Source: an uncultured Hyphomicrobiales bacterium (GTDB lineage Bacteria > Pseudomonadota > Alphaproteobacteria > Rhizobiales > Beijerinckiaceae). From it: DNA of 46,358 nucleotides. Made by a program: the position numbers and the translations under genes. Of this stretch, positions 1 through 7,910 are shown piece after piece; position 1 is the stretch's first letter; the number at the start of each line of letters is the position of its first letter. Below the pieces are notes generated by a model. That model was not told the DNA's origin. It did not search any database and saw only the letters and a list, made by a program, of their open reading frames with translations. Location of the stretch: NCBI GenBank assembly GCA_903900975.1, contig CAIUPE010000086.1, positions 1 to 46,358 on the forward strand. The letters are read 5' to 3'.

Positions 1-40
1 GCAAGAGATCCTTGCCGACGTTAACATCATATCCAGCCAT
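1..40 (-). CDS. Start of an unidentified gene, cut by the window edge
   Basis: On the minus strand an ATG at 40-38 opens a frame that stays open to the edge and reads MAGYDVNVGKDLL. It is preceded by a good ribosome binding site (AAGGAG, seven bases before the ATG). Only 13 residues are visible and I do not recognise them. It diverges from the rhomboid gene, so the roughly 140 bp between them should hold both promoters. Confidence 0.5.
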   Translation of the reverse strand, partial: MAGYDVNVGKDLL

Positions 41-180
41 CGCTTCGCTCCTTCGGTGAAAAACGTCTCAGAACCGTCTTTTACCGAGCCGAAGTGGTGG
101 CTGCCCACCTCAGAATTTACAGCACTTTACGGACGCAACCTCCGGACAGAAAGGTGGCCGAAAATACAAAGGGGATGTGC

Positions 181-984
181 GTGAAGCGGGAGCCTATCTT
201 CAACGTGCCGGCCATTGTGCTGGCCATCATCGCCTTACTGTTGGGTGTACAATTTTATATTGATTGGCTTGGTGCTGACGCGGCGAGTGAAGCCATTATG
301 GCGTACGGCTTTGTACCGGGCGATGTTACCGAGCGCATCTATGGCAATGTCTTGCAACCCCTTATTGATCAGGGGTTGGCCAGCCCCGAAGATACAGCGC
401 AGGCCGTTTCAGCGGAATTGGCCGATTATCTTCGTGGCCATCCTAGCTTCGTGCCGTTGACCTTCGTGAGTTACGCCTTCTTACATGGTGGATGGGCCCA
501 TGTTTTGATGAATTCTGCTTGGCTATTGGCCTTTGGCAGCCTAGTCGCGCGGCGGGTGGGGCCCGTCCGGTTTCTGGTGTTGTTTATTGCGTCCGCGATT
601 GGCGGGGCGCTGATGCATTGGGCAACGCATTCGGGTGATGTGATGCCGGTGATCGGGGCTTCAGGCTCGGTTTCGGGTATCATGGCGGCTGCCGTGAGAT
701 TTGCCTTTCAACCCGGAGAATCGCTGTCCGGTTTCTCGCTTCATGCGACGGGCTCGTATCGGGCACCGGCTTTGCCCTTATGGCAGACGTTCCGGGATCG
801 GCGAACCTTGCGTTTCATTGTACTCTGGCTCGGCGTCAATATTGCCACAGGACTTGCCGGCGTTCCACTCGGATTGACCGAGGGCGGGATCGCTTGGGAA
901 GCGCATCTTGGCGGTTTTCTCGTTGGCCTTGTGTTATTTTCATGGATTGATCCTCCGATCGATACGGCCCACCTTGAAGCCTGA
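181..984 (+). CDS. Rhomboid family intramembrane serine protease
   Basis: Predicted inner-membrane protease of the rhomboid (S54) family, which cleaves substrates inside or next to the membrane by a Ser-His dyad. An N-terminal membrane helix is followed by a periplasmic-looking stretch, then the rhomboid core. The core shows HGGWAHVLMN, the catalytic serine motif GASGSVSG and the distal histidine in AHLGGFLVG. The frame is open from 94, but AAGGGG at 169-174 sits six bases ahead of the GTG at 181, while it abuts the ATG at 175. I therefore take GTG 181, giving 267 residues that begin with the membrane segment. The substrate is unknown. The CBS-domain gene follows 180 bp downstream on the same strand. 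The family is clear; the start is less certain. Confidence 0.86.
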   Translation: MKREPIFNVPAIVLAIIALLLGVQFYIDWLGADAASEAIMAYGFVPGDVTERIYGNVLQPLIDQGLASPEDTAQAVSAELADYLRGHPSFVPLTFVSYAFLHGGWAHVLMNSAWLLAFGSLVARRVGPVRFLVLFIASAIGGALMHWATHSGDVMPVIGASGSVSGIMAAAVRFAFQPGESLSGFSLHATGSYRAPALPLWQTFRDRRTLRFIVLWLGVNIATGLAGVPLGLTEGGIAWEAHLGGFLVGLVLFSWIDPPIDTAHLEA

Positions 985-1164
985 CGTCCTGCCATTGGGC
1001 TAATAGGGCTTGAAATGATGGATTGCATCACCCGTCATTATAGGCGATCTTCCTACCGTTACCGTGCGTTGGGTGTGCGGTAGATTGGGCACTCCTGACG
1101 AAGGTTTCCGGCGAAGGGAAGCTACTTCGTGCTGCGCTTCGCCGATAAAAAGGGGAGGAAAGCC

Positions 1165-1593
1165 ATGAATGTCCAGCATATTCTAGCCCAAAAAGGGCGG
1201 AAAATTGAAATTGCGTCGCCTGACCTGCCGATCGCCCAGGCGATTTTGCACCTTGCCTCGAAACGGATCGGCGCTCTGATTGTCATGGATTGCGCGGGAG
1301 CGCTGGCTGGCATTATCTCGGAGCGCGACATTGTTCGGGCTTTGGTAGCCGGTGCCCATGCGTTGGAAGACCGTGTTCGCGATCATATGACCGAATTGGT
1401 GGTGACATGTACACCGGACACATCGGTATCGGACGTGATGGACTTGATGACCCGAGGCCGGTTTCGCCATGTGCCGGTGATTGATGGGGGCGAGTTGGTT
1501 GGGCTTGTCTCGATCGGCGATATAGTCAAACATCGATTGGCCGAGATCGAAAGCGAGAAAAGTGCGATTATCGCTTATATCGCTGCCGGGTGA
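1165..1593 (+). CDS. CBS-domain protein
   Basis: Small cytoplasmic protein of 142 residues made almost entirely of two CBS domains (roughly residues 1-60 and 70-130), a Bateman module that usually binds adenine nucleotides or S-adenosyl compounds. Typical signatures are ALIVMDCAGALAGIISERDIVRAL in the first copy (cited in part) and HVPVIDGGELVGLVSIGDIV in the second. The start at 1165 is chosen because AGGGGAGG lies six bases upstream; the frame is open from 1129. Stand-alone two-CBS proteins of this type are common in alphaproteobacteria and their partner is generally unknown. Its stop lies 4 bp from the stop of the convergent hisI gene. Confidence 0.88.
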   Translation: MNVQHILAQKGRKIEIASPDLPIAQAILHLASKRIGALIVMDCAGALAGIISERDIVRALVAGAHALEDRVRDHMTELVVTCTPDTSVSDVMDLMTRGRFRHVPVIDGGELVGLVSIGDIVKHRLAEIESEKSAIIAYIAAG

Positions 1594-1597
1594 TGCA

Positions 1598-2014
1598 TTA
1601 AATCGTCGCTAATTGAACGATTCCGTCGTCGGATAGTCCTTCCACTCGGCGGTAAAAGCATTGGCGACGTCCTGTGTGGCAGCATCCGCCGTCGCTGCCC
1701 ACCTCAACGGTCAGGAGGAGGCAATCTTGATCGCAATCGACCCTGATTTCCTTGATCGTCTGGATTTGCCCTGATGTTTCGCCTTTGAGCCAGAGCGAAC
1801 CGCGCGAGCGTGACCAATACCAGGCTTGTCCGGTCGTTAGCGTTCGTTCGAGCGCTTCCGCATTCATATGAGCGACCATGAGCACGTCTTTTGTACCCGC
1901 ATCAATGGCAACCGCCGTCAACAGGCCGTTGGCGTCGAATTTAGGCATCAGAACATGGCCCTCTTCGATCTCTGCCGTTGAACCAGGTGGGGTGAATTGG
2001 GCAATACGCATCAT
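1598..2014 (-). CDS. hisI: Phosphoribosyl-AMP cyclohydrolase
   Basis: Opens the adenine ring of phosphoribosyl-AMP, the third step of histidine biosynthesis, in the cytoplasm. The 138-residue protein has the family's metal sites: the acidic cluster DCDQD at residues 93-97 (Mg) and the zinc cysteines in GGCCHTGRRQC (about residues 111-119). It also has the substrate motif YWSRSRGSLWLKGETSG. The length fits a stand-alone HisI without the HisE domain. It lies downstream of folE on the same strand, but a terminator-like hairpin stands between them, so it may have its own promoter or depend on read-through. Functional co-occurrence with folE is common in rhizobia. Confidence 0.95.
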   Translation of the reverse strand: MMRIAQFTPPGSTAEIEEGHVLMPKFDANGLLTAVAIDAGTKDVLMVAHMNAEALERTLTTGQAWYWSRSRGSLWLKGETSGQIQTIKEIRVDCDQDCLLLTVEVGSDGGCCHTGRRQCFYRRVEGLSDDGIVQLATI

Positions 2015-2033
2015 AAACCTCGCTCAAAAGGCC

Positions 2034-2063
2034 AATAAAAAGCCCCGCTTTAGCGAGGCTTTC
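2034..2063 (-). terminator. Intrinsic terminator after folE
   Basis: On the minus strand AGCCTCGC-TAAA-GCGGGGCT forms an eight-base-pair stem with one mismatch and a four-base loop, followed directly by TTTTATT. It lies between the end of folE and the start of hisI. Confidence 0.75.
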
Positions 2064-2094
2064 TACCACAGACCGATGGCTAAGGAAGCGGTGA

Positions 2095-2739
2095 TTAACG
2101 CGCCCGATAGCTTTGCAACATCGACATGAAACGTGCTTGCTCGGCCGGATCATCCTTGAAAATGCCGGTAAAGCGAGTTGTGATGGTCGAGGCACCCTGC
2201 TTTTGCACCCCGCGCATGGACATGCACATGTGCTCTGCATCGAGGAGAACCGCGATTCCTCGTGGATGAAGCGCTTCATCGATCGCTTCTACAATTTGTG
2301 CCGTCATGGTTTCTTGCGTTTGTAGGCGCTTGGCGAAGACGTCAACAATGCGGGCAAGTTTGGAAAGTCCAACAACGCCTTCCGACGGATAATAAGCAAC
2401 ATGGGCGGTGCCAACAAATGGAACCATATGATGCTCGCAATGCGACGAGAAGGAGATGTCACGAACAAGGACCATATCGTCATAGCCCGCTACTTCCTCG
2501 AACACTTTGTTGAGGACTTCGGCGCCATCCATCCGATAGCCTTGAAAAAATTCGTCATATGCTTTTACAACCCGTTTCGGTGTCTCAAGCAAGCCTTCCC
2601 GTTCGGGGTTGTCTCCTGCCCATGCAATCAATGTGCGAACGGCTGCCTCCGCCTCTTCCCGGGAAGGGCGCTGGACCGGAACAACCGGTTGATCCACGTG
2701 ACGATGTTTCAGGGACAGTGTCTTGACCACGGCGTCCAT
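2095..2739 (-). CDS. folE: GTP cyclohydrolase I (type IA)
   Basis: Converts GTP to 7,8-dihydroneopterin triphosphate, the first step of tetrahydrofolate synthesis. The 214-residue protein has all zinc ligands: Cys101 and His104 in [11 protein letters not shown] and Cys172 in HMCMSMRGV. The conserved [10 protein letters not shown] and [10 protein letters not shown] segments are also present. The first 20 or so residues are a variable tail. A strong GGAGG lies five bases before the ATG at 2739. The gene diverges from the Fe-S scaffold gene and ends ahead of a terminator. A 33-codon open frame sits immediately upstream in its leader region. Confidence 0.97.
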   Translation of the reverse strand: MDAVVKTLSLKHRHVDQPVVPVQRPSREEAEAAVRTLIAWAGDNPEREGLLETPKRVVKAYDEFFQGYRMDGAEVLNKVFEEVAGYDDMVLVRDISFSSHCEHHMVPFVGTAHVAYYPSEGVVGLSKLARIVDVFAKRLQTQETMTAQIVEAIDEALHPRGIAVLLDAEHMCMSMRGVQKQGASTITTRFTGIFKDDPAEQARFMSMLQSYRAR

Positions 2740-2757
2740 GATGCCTCCAGAAAAAGT

Positions 2758-2859
2758 CTACTGGGCTTGATACGATGACCCTTCGCGGCTGGACCACCAA
2801 ATTTCAAAAAAGTGTCCGACCGAACCATTAAGCCTTACAGGGATCTCGCATTTCGTCAT
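2758..2859 (-). other. 33-codon open frame just upstream of folE
   Basis: An ATG at 2859 with a purine-rich GAGAG stretch about six bases upstream opens 33 codons ending at a TAG 18 bp before folE. The product would contain the segment GSVGHFFEIWWSSREGSSYQ. It could be a leader peptide or small protein, or chance; there is no homology evidence. Confidence 0.2.
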
Positions 2860-2921
2860 AACGCTCTCTATATGGGAGGGAATGCTCGTTTCCGCCAGTA
2901 TCTGTTCCATTTGAGTCCGCC

Positions 2922-3350
2922 ATGATCAACGATATTTATAATACGCGTATTCTTGAGCTGGCGGCCGACATTCCGCGTCAAGGTCGACTATCGAATCCGG
3001 ATGCGACAGCAACCGTTCATTCCAAATTATGCGGCTCGACGGTTACCGTTGATCTAAAGGTCGATGGAGGGCGGATCAGTGAATTTGCCCACGAAGTAAA
3101 AGCCTGTGCGCTTGGCCAGGCGTCCTCGTCGATCATGGCGCGGCATGTAATCGGTGCAACACCAGCTGAAATGCGGATGTTAAGGGACGAGGTCCGCGCT
3201 ATGCTGAAAGAAAATGGGGTGGCGCCTCGCGGGAAATGGGCCGATATCCAAGTACTTGAGCCGGTTCGAGACTATAAAGCGCGTCATGCTTCAACACTTT
3301 TGACCTTTGACGCGGTGGTTCAGGCTCTGGACGCCATCGAGCATCCCTAG
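2922..3350 (+). CDS. IscU/NifU-N-like iron-sulfur scaffold protein
   Basis: A 142-residue protein of the NifU N-terminal/IscU fold, whose members assemble or carry Fe-S clusters. Two of the usual three cluster cysteines are visible, Cys37 in SKLCGSTVTVD and Cys62 in VKACALGQASSSIM. The C-terminal third (LEPVRDYKARHASTLLTFDA) has no cysteine where the third ligand is expected. This pattern is familiar from a divergent alphaproteobacterial branch near folE, yidD and thrS. It may therefore not act as a classical scaffold. It diverges from folE and ends 5 bp before the convergent MipA-like gene. Confidence 0.85.
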   Translation: MINDIYNTRILELAADIPRQGRLSNPDATATVHSKLCGSTVTVDLKVDGGRISEFAHEVKACALGQASSSIMARHVIGATPAEMRMLRDEVRAMLKENGVAPRGKWADIQVLEPVRDYKARHASTLLTFDAVVQALDAIEHP

Positions 3351-3355
3351 CCACA

Positions 3356-4156
3356 TCACTGAAGTGGCGGTTGCAAATTAAGGTTGAGTGACGCGCCTAC
3401 GCGCACTTCATCGTTTGTCATTGGCATTTTACCCATGCTTGAAGCTGGGTTCGACACGATCGAACGGTCATAGTTTGCAAAAACCGATGTCGACCAGTTT
3501 TGGCCGATAGCAAATTTAACCAATCCGGCCGCACCAAAGGTACGGGCATCAATTGTACCGGCGGATAATCCTGCCGATGCGGTATCGTCGCTTAACTGTG
3601 CCGTGGAATAATCGGAGCTGCTTACCGCGACATGCGGGCCAGCTGAAACCACCAATTTGCCAATGCGGTGGACGTAATCGGCACCAAGACTGCCTGTTAG
3701 GCCAGCCAATCCATCGGTACCCAAGCGAATTTCGCCGCGGATCCGGAGTGCGTCCGGCGCTGGCCAATATTCGGCAAACACGCCGGGCTCAACGGCCCAG
3801 CCTTTGTCATTGTTGGAAAACGAATTTTGGCCTGCTTTGATTGGATCATAATGGCCAACCGCACCAAAGGAGAGTGATGGATTTGGGCTGAAAAGGGTTA
3901 GGCTAAGGCTTTCATCCCGTCCGACCAAATGATCGGCCATGCTCGGCGCTTCGACGCTGATTTCCGGAAAGCTTACAAAGCTATAGTGATCGGAGCCGGG
4001 AAAACTCGGCGTTGCAATCGTCTTTCCGTCGACGGTCATCAGCCAACCATTGGCCAGCTCTGCGCCATGGACCGACGATACCGCGAGCGAAGCAAGAAAT
4101 ATCGTCGCTTTCGCACTACGAAGTACGCTACGATTGTTCAGAAACGCCAATGTCAT
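3356..4156 (-). CDS. MipA/OmpV-like outer membrane protein
   Basis: A 266-residue protein with an N-terminal signal peptide (hydrophobic AKATIFLASLAVSSVHGAE, cut probably after the Ala of HGA). The rest is an alternating, beta-barrel-like sequence rich in Gly, Ser and aromatic residues. The segment PSFPGSDHYSFVSFPEISVE resembles the conserved start of MipA/OmpV proteins, which are outer-membrane scaffolding or porin-like proteins. The C-terminus (VRVGASLNLNL) looks like the final strand, though a terminal aromatic is lacking. Function is inferred only from family resemblance. The start lies 32 bp from the divergent yidD start. Confidence 0.6.
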   Translation of the reverse strand: MTLAFLNNRSVLRSAKATIFLASLAVSSVHGAELANGWLMTVDGKTIATPSFPGSDHYSFVSFPEISVEAPSMADHLVGRDESLSLTLFSPNPSLSFGAVGHYDPIKAGQNSFSNNDKGWAVEPGVFAEYWPAPDALRIRGEIRLGTDGLAGLTGSLGADYVHRIGKLVVSAGPHVAVSSSDYSTAQLSDDTASAGLSAGTIDARTFGAAGLVKFAIGQNWSTSVFANYDRSIVSNPASSMGKMPMTNDEVRVGASLNLNLQPPLQ

Positions 4157-4188
4157 CCATCTGTCTCTGGCCGCGGACTTGTCCGCCG

Positions 4189-4590
4189 ATGAGCGCCTTT
4201 ATTACGGAAGTGTTAACCCGTATGCAACCCTCTACCGCTTTTTCGCGCTTAAGATGGTTACCGGCGCACCTCGCACGATTGTTGATCAGGCTCTATCAAT
4301 TGACGCTTTCCGGCATTTTTGGACGGCATTGCAGGCACTTGCCGACCTGCTCCCATTATATGGACGATTCAATCGGGCGCTATGGCCTGTGGACAGGCGG
4401 GTGGATCGGCTTGGCCCGTCTGTGCCGCTGCCAGCCCTTTGGCACGTCCGGTCTTGATCTTGTGCCGGAAGAATTGCCCGAAGCGGCGCGCTGGTATATG
4501 CCGTGGCGCTATGGTCGCTGGCGGACGTGCAATCTCGGCCCGACCTATGTGTGCGAGGCTGTCGAGCCGGGCGACGCCGATCCGCGCTGA
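4189..4590 (+). CDS. yidD: Membrane protein insertion efficiency factor YidD
   Basis: Small membrane-associated protein of the YidD family, thought to assist YidC in membrane protein insertion. The diagnostic motif is LLIRLYQLTLSGIFGRHCRH followed by LPTCSHYMDDSIGRYG, which carries the conserved cysteines. The frame is open much further upstream. I start at ATG 4189 (133 residues); ATG 4222 (122 residues) is an alternative with GGAAG 11 bases upstream. The usual neighbour rnpA/yidC is absent. In rhizobia the gene is commonly found, as here, directly ahead of thrS. Confidence 0.88.
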   Translation: MSAFITEVLTRMQPSTAFSRLRWLPAHLARLLIRLYQLTLSGIFGRHCRHLPTCSHYMDDSIGRYGLWTGGWIGLARLCRCQPFGTSGLDLVPEELPEAARWYMPWRYGRWRTCNLGPTYVCEAVEPGDADPR

Positions 4591-4614
4591 TGGTTTACCC
4601 CGGCATAACGCTTA

Positions 4615-4631
4615 CCTGCGTGGTTCGCAGG
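4615..4631 (+). other. Small hairpin in the yidD-thrS gap
   Basis: CCTGCG-tggtt-CGCAGG is a perfect six-base-pair stem. It ends about 20 bases before the thrS ATG and just ahead of its ribosome binding site. No U-run follows, so it is more likely a leader structure than a terminator. Confidence 0.35.
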
Positions 4632-4651
4632 AGTGAGCAAGGAGTGAGAGC

Positions 4652-6610
4652 ATGATTCATCTGACCTTCCCCGATGGCGCCCGCCGTCCCTTTGAGCCCG
4701 GCATCACCGGTTTTGAAATCGCCAAAGGCATTTCACCTTCGCTCGCCAAACGTACAGTCGCGATGGCTTTGGACGGCGTTGTTACTGATTTGAATGACGC
4801 GATTTCCGCCGATGCAAAGATCGAGTTCGTCGGCCGCGATGATCCGCGCGCGCTGGAATTGATCCGCCACGACTGCGCCCATGTGCTGGCTGAAGCCGTG
4901 CAATCGCTCTGGCCGGAAACACAGGTCACGATTGGTCCGGTGATCGAGAACGGCTTCTATTACGATTTTTACCGCGAACAGCCTTTTACGCCGGATGATT
5001 TCCCGGCGATTGAAGCCGAGATGCGTAAAATCATCGTGCGCGACAAGCCGTTTACCAAGGAAGTTTGGAAGCGCAACGATATCCGTAGCCTGTTTGAAAC
5101 CAAAGGCGAGGCGTTCAAGGTTGAACTCGTCGACGCCATCCCGCCCGGCGAGGATCTGAAGGTTTATAAGCAGGGCGACTGGTTCGACCTCTGCCGTGGC
5201 CCGCATATGACGTCTACGGGCAAAATCGGCGACGCGTTCAAACTGATGAAGGTTGCCGGTGCCTATTGGCGCGGTGACAGCAATAATCCCATGCTGACGC
5301 GTATCTATGCGACTGCCTTTGCTACATCGGAGGCGCTTGAGACCTATCTCCATCAGTTGGAAGAAGCGGAAAAGCGCGATCATCGCCGCCTTGGCCGCGA
5401 GATGGACCTGTTCCATTTCCAGGAAGAAGGTCCGGGTACGGTCTTCTGGCATCCGAAGGGGTGGACGTTGTTCCAATCCCTCATCTCCTATATGCGTCGT
5501 CGCCTTGGTACGCTCGGCTATGATGAGGTCAATGCACCGCAGCTCCTCGATAAATCGCTGTGGGAGACGTCGGGGCATTGGAGCTGGTATAAGGAAAACA
5601 TGTTCATGGCGAAGTCGGCCGGTGATGACACCGACGACGAGCGGGTTTTTGCGATCAAGCCGATGAACTGCCCCGGCCATGTCCAGATTTTCAAGCACGG
5701 CTTGAAATCCTATCGCGATTTGCCGCTTCGCTTGGCGGAATTTGGCGCGGTGCATCGCTACGAGCCATCGGGTGCCTTGCATGGCTTGATGCGCGTGCGT
5801 GGATTTACCCAAGACGACGCCCATATTTTCTGCACCGATGAGCAGATGGCGGAAGAATGCCTCGCGATCAATGATCTGATTCTGACGACGTATAAGGATT
5901 TCGGCTTCGATAAAATTGTCGTGAAGCTCTCGACACGCCCTGAAAAGCGGGTTGGCAGCGATGCGCTGTGGGATCGGGCTGAGCAGGTCATGATGCAGGT
6001 GCTCGAGCAGATCAAGGCCCAGTCGGGCGGCATGATCGAGACCTCGATTAATCCGGGGGAGGGCGCGTTTTACGGCCCTAAATTCGAATATGTTCTGCGC
6101 GATGCGATTGGCCGCGATTGGCAATGCGGTACAACGCAGGTCGATTTCAATCTGCCCGAGCGTTTCGGCGCATTTTATATCGGCGAGGATGGGGCAAAGA
6201 CCGTCCCTGTGATGATTCACCGTGCCATTTGCGGCTCGATGGAACGCTTCACCGGTATCCTGATCGAGCATTTTGCGGGCCATTTCCCGCTTTGGCTTGC
6301 GCCGGTTCAGGCCGTTGTCTGCACCATCACGCAGGATGGGGACGAGTACGCGCATGAGGTTGTAAAGGCGCTGAAAAAGGCTGGAATGCGGGTCAATTCA
6401 GACCTTAGAAATGAAAAGATCACCTATAAGGTCCGCGAGCATTCGCTGGCCAAGGTGCCTGCGCTGATCGTGGTGGGCAAAAAGGAAGCAGCCGAGCGGA
6501 CGGTGTCGATCCGTCGCTTAGGTTCGCCCGATCAAACCATGATGACGCTGGATGAGGCGATTGCTACGCTAGCGGGCGAGGCGGTTCCGCCGGATCAAAA
6601 GCGGGGCTAA
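4652..6610 (+). CDS. thrS: Threonine-tRNA ligase
   Basis: Class II aminoacyl-tRNA synthetase charging tRNA-Thr, full length at 652 residues. Domains in order: TGS (1-62), editing/SAD domain with the HDCAH motif (about 70-225), catalytic core and C-terminal anticodon-binding domain (from about 550). Zinc ligands are Cys340 in [12 protein letters not shown], His391 in DDAHIF and the late histidine in [13 protein letters not shown]. The start is set by GGAG eight bases upstream. A stem-loop follows the stop. A long open frame on the opposite strand is a codon-structure shadow. Confidence 0.98.
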   Translation: MIHLTFPDGARRPFEPGITGFEIAKGISPSLAKRTVAMALDGVVTDLNDAISADAKIEFVGRDDPRALELIRHDCAHVLAEAVQSLWPETQVTIGPVIENGFYYDFYREQPFTPDDFPAIEAEMRKIIVRDKPFTKEVWKRNDIRSLFETKGEAFKVELVDAIPPGEDLKVYKQGDWFDLCRGPHMTSTGKIGDAFKLMKVAGAYWRGDSNNPMLTRIYATAFATSEALETYLHQLEEAEKRDHRRLGREMDLFHFQEEGPGTVFWHPKGWTLFQSLISYMRRRLGTLGYDEVNAPQLLDKSLWETSGHWSWYKENMFMAKSAGDDTDDERVFAIKPMNCPGHVQIFKHGLKSYRDLPLRLAEFGAVHRYEPSGALHGLMRVRGFTQDDAHIFCTDEQMAEECLAINDLILTTYKDFGFDKIVVKLSTRPEKRVGSDALWDRAEQVMMQVLEQIKAQSGGMIETSINPGEGAFYGPKFEYVLRDAIGRDWQCGTTQVDFNLPERFGAFYIGEDGAKTVPVMIHRAICGSMERFTGILIEHFAGHFPLWLAPVQAVVCTITQDGDEYAHEVVKALKKAGMRVNSDLRNEKITYKVREHSLAKVPALIVVGKKEAAERTVSIRRLGSPDQTMMTLDEAIATLAGEAVPPDQKRG

Positions 6611-6619
6611 AAACCTCTG

Positions 6620-6650
6620 AACCTCGGTATGTTGTGCACATATCGAGGTT
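6620..6650 (+). terminator. Probable terminator after thrS
   Basis: AACCTCG-g-TATGT and ACATA-t-CGAGGTT pair into a twelve-base-pair stem with one mismatch and a five-base loop, ten bases after the thrS stop. The tail (CTGTTGCTT) is only moderately U-rich. Confidence 0.55.
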
Positions 6651-6713
6651 CTGTTGCTTGCACTTGGGGCGGCGCTTCTGTAACCCTTGGGTCAGCGGCG
6701 CAAGCCTCGACGG

Positions 6714-6800
6714 GCGGACATGGCGAAACTGGTAGACGCAAGGGACTTAAAATCCCTCGGTAGTGATACTGTGCGGGTTCGACTCCCGCTGTCCGCACCA
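6714..6800 (+). tRNA. tRNA-Leu (anticodon UAA)
   Basis: An 87-base cloverleaf with a long variable arm. The acceptor arms GCGGACA and TGTCCGC pair fully, followed by discriminator A and an encoded CCA. The anticodon arm is AGGGA-CTTAAAA-TCCCT, placing UAA at positions 34-36, which reads UUA leucine codons. The T arm contains GGTTCGACTCC. The D loop carries GGTAGACGC, typical of leucine tRNAs. Confidence 0.97.
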
Positions 6801-6848
6801 CCTCATTATTAAGGCAACAATCCGTCTTCTGTTGGAAATCCCTTCGCT

Positions 6849-7904
6849 TTGTCGAAAATACTGCGTTCTCTTGATGATCTGATTGTTCATGGCCTAGTAC
6901 CAAAGGCGTCAGCTGCGACCTTGGCGCCGGTGGCCGAGCGCTATGCCATCGGCATAACGGACGCTATGGCGCGGTTGGTTGATCCTACCGATTCGATGGA
7001 TCCGATTGCCCTTCAATTTGTGCCCGACTTCCGCGAATTGGTAACAACACCAGACGAGCGCAATGATCCGATCGGCGATGAGGCGCATAGTCCCGTTGAG
7101 GGGATCGTCCATCGTTATCCGGATCGGGCTCTCCTGAAGCTCGTCCATATTTGCCCGGTCTATTGCCGCTTCTGCTTTCGCCGCGAGATGGTGGGACCGG
7201 ACAAAGGCGAGATGCTTTCCGAGGCCGATCTTGATCGGGCCTTTGCCTATCTGACGGAACATACCGAGATTTGGGAATTGGTGATTACGGGCGGTGATCC
7301 TTTGATCCTCTCGCCCCGTCGGCTGGCTGCGATTGGCGAGCGGTTGGCCAAAATTCCGCATATCAAGATTGTACGCTGGCACACGCGCGTACCGGTTGTA
7401 ATGCCCGAATCGGTCACCTATGCCTTAGCCCAGGCGCTTAAGCCTGCGGGTAAAACCGTTTGGCTGGCGGTGCACGCCAATCATCCACGCGAATTGACCG
7501 ATGAGGCGCGGGCGGCCTGCGCGAGACTGTCCTCCGCCGGCATCCATCTCATCAGCCAGACCGTGTTGTTGAAGGGGATTAATGCCGACGTGGCCACGCT
7601 TTCTGCCTTGATGCGTGGCTTTGTCGAGACGGGGATCAAGCCTTATTATTTGCACCATGGCGATTTAGCTCCAGGCACCTCGCATTGGCGCGTTTCGCTT
7701 GGTGAGGGTAAAAAGCTGATCGGTGAATTGCGCGGCGCGCTTTCGGGGCTGGCTCAGCCGACATATGTGATCGATTTGCCCGGCGGACACGGCAAGGTGC
7801 CGATTGCGCCGCTCTCCTGCGATAGTGAGGGGGAGGGCTGGCGTATCACGGACTGGCAAGGCTATACGCATGATTACCCGCCCAAACTGGGCGAAGAGAT
7901 TTAA
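6849..7904 (+). CDS. KamA-family radical SAM protein (lysine-2,3-aminomutase-like, EpmB type)
   Basis: Radical SAM, PLP-dependent enzyme of the lysine 2,3-aminomutase family. The cluster motif is CPVYCRFC (Cys102, Cys106, Cys109). ITGGDPLILSP is the usual SAM-binding segment, and the PLP lysine is Lys316 in DLPGGHGK. At 351 residues it is close to EpmB, which makes beta-lysine for elongation factor P, rather than to the longer catabolic enzyme. No epmA or efp is visible in this window, so the target is inferred. Translation appears to start at TTG 6849; no in-frame ATG precedes the conserved region. The glycosyltransferase gene follows after 6 bp and is probably co-transcribed. Confidence 0.88.
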   Translation: MSKILRSLDDLIVHGLVPKASAATLAPVAERYAIGITDAMARLVDPTDSMDPIALQFVPDFRELVTTPDERNDPIGDEAHSPVEGIVHRYPDRALLKLVHICPVYCRFCFRREMVGPDKGEMLSEADLDRAFAYLTEHTEIWELVITGGDPLILSPRRLAAIGERLAKIPHIKIVRWHTRVPVVMPESVTYALAQALKPAGKTVWLAVHANHPRELTDEARAACARLSSAGIHLISQTVLLKGINADVATLSALMRGFVETGIKPYYLHHGDLAPGTSHWRVSLGEGKKLIGELRGALSGLAQPTYVIDLPGGHGKVPIAPLSCDSEGEGWRITDWQGYTHDYPPKLGEEI

Positions 7905-7910
7905 GGTAGA

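Noticed and set aside
4733-6355. 540-codon open frame on the minus strand opposite thrS
   Set aside because: It lies wholly inside a certain thrS gene, has no recognisable domain and its His/Arg/Leu-rich composition is typical of an antisense shadow.
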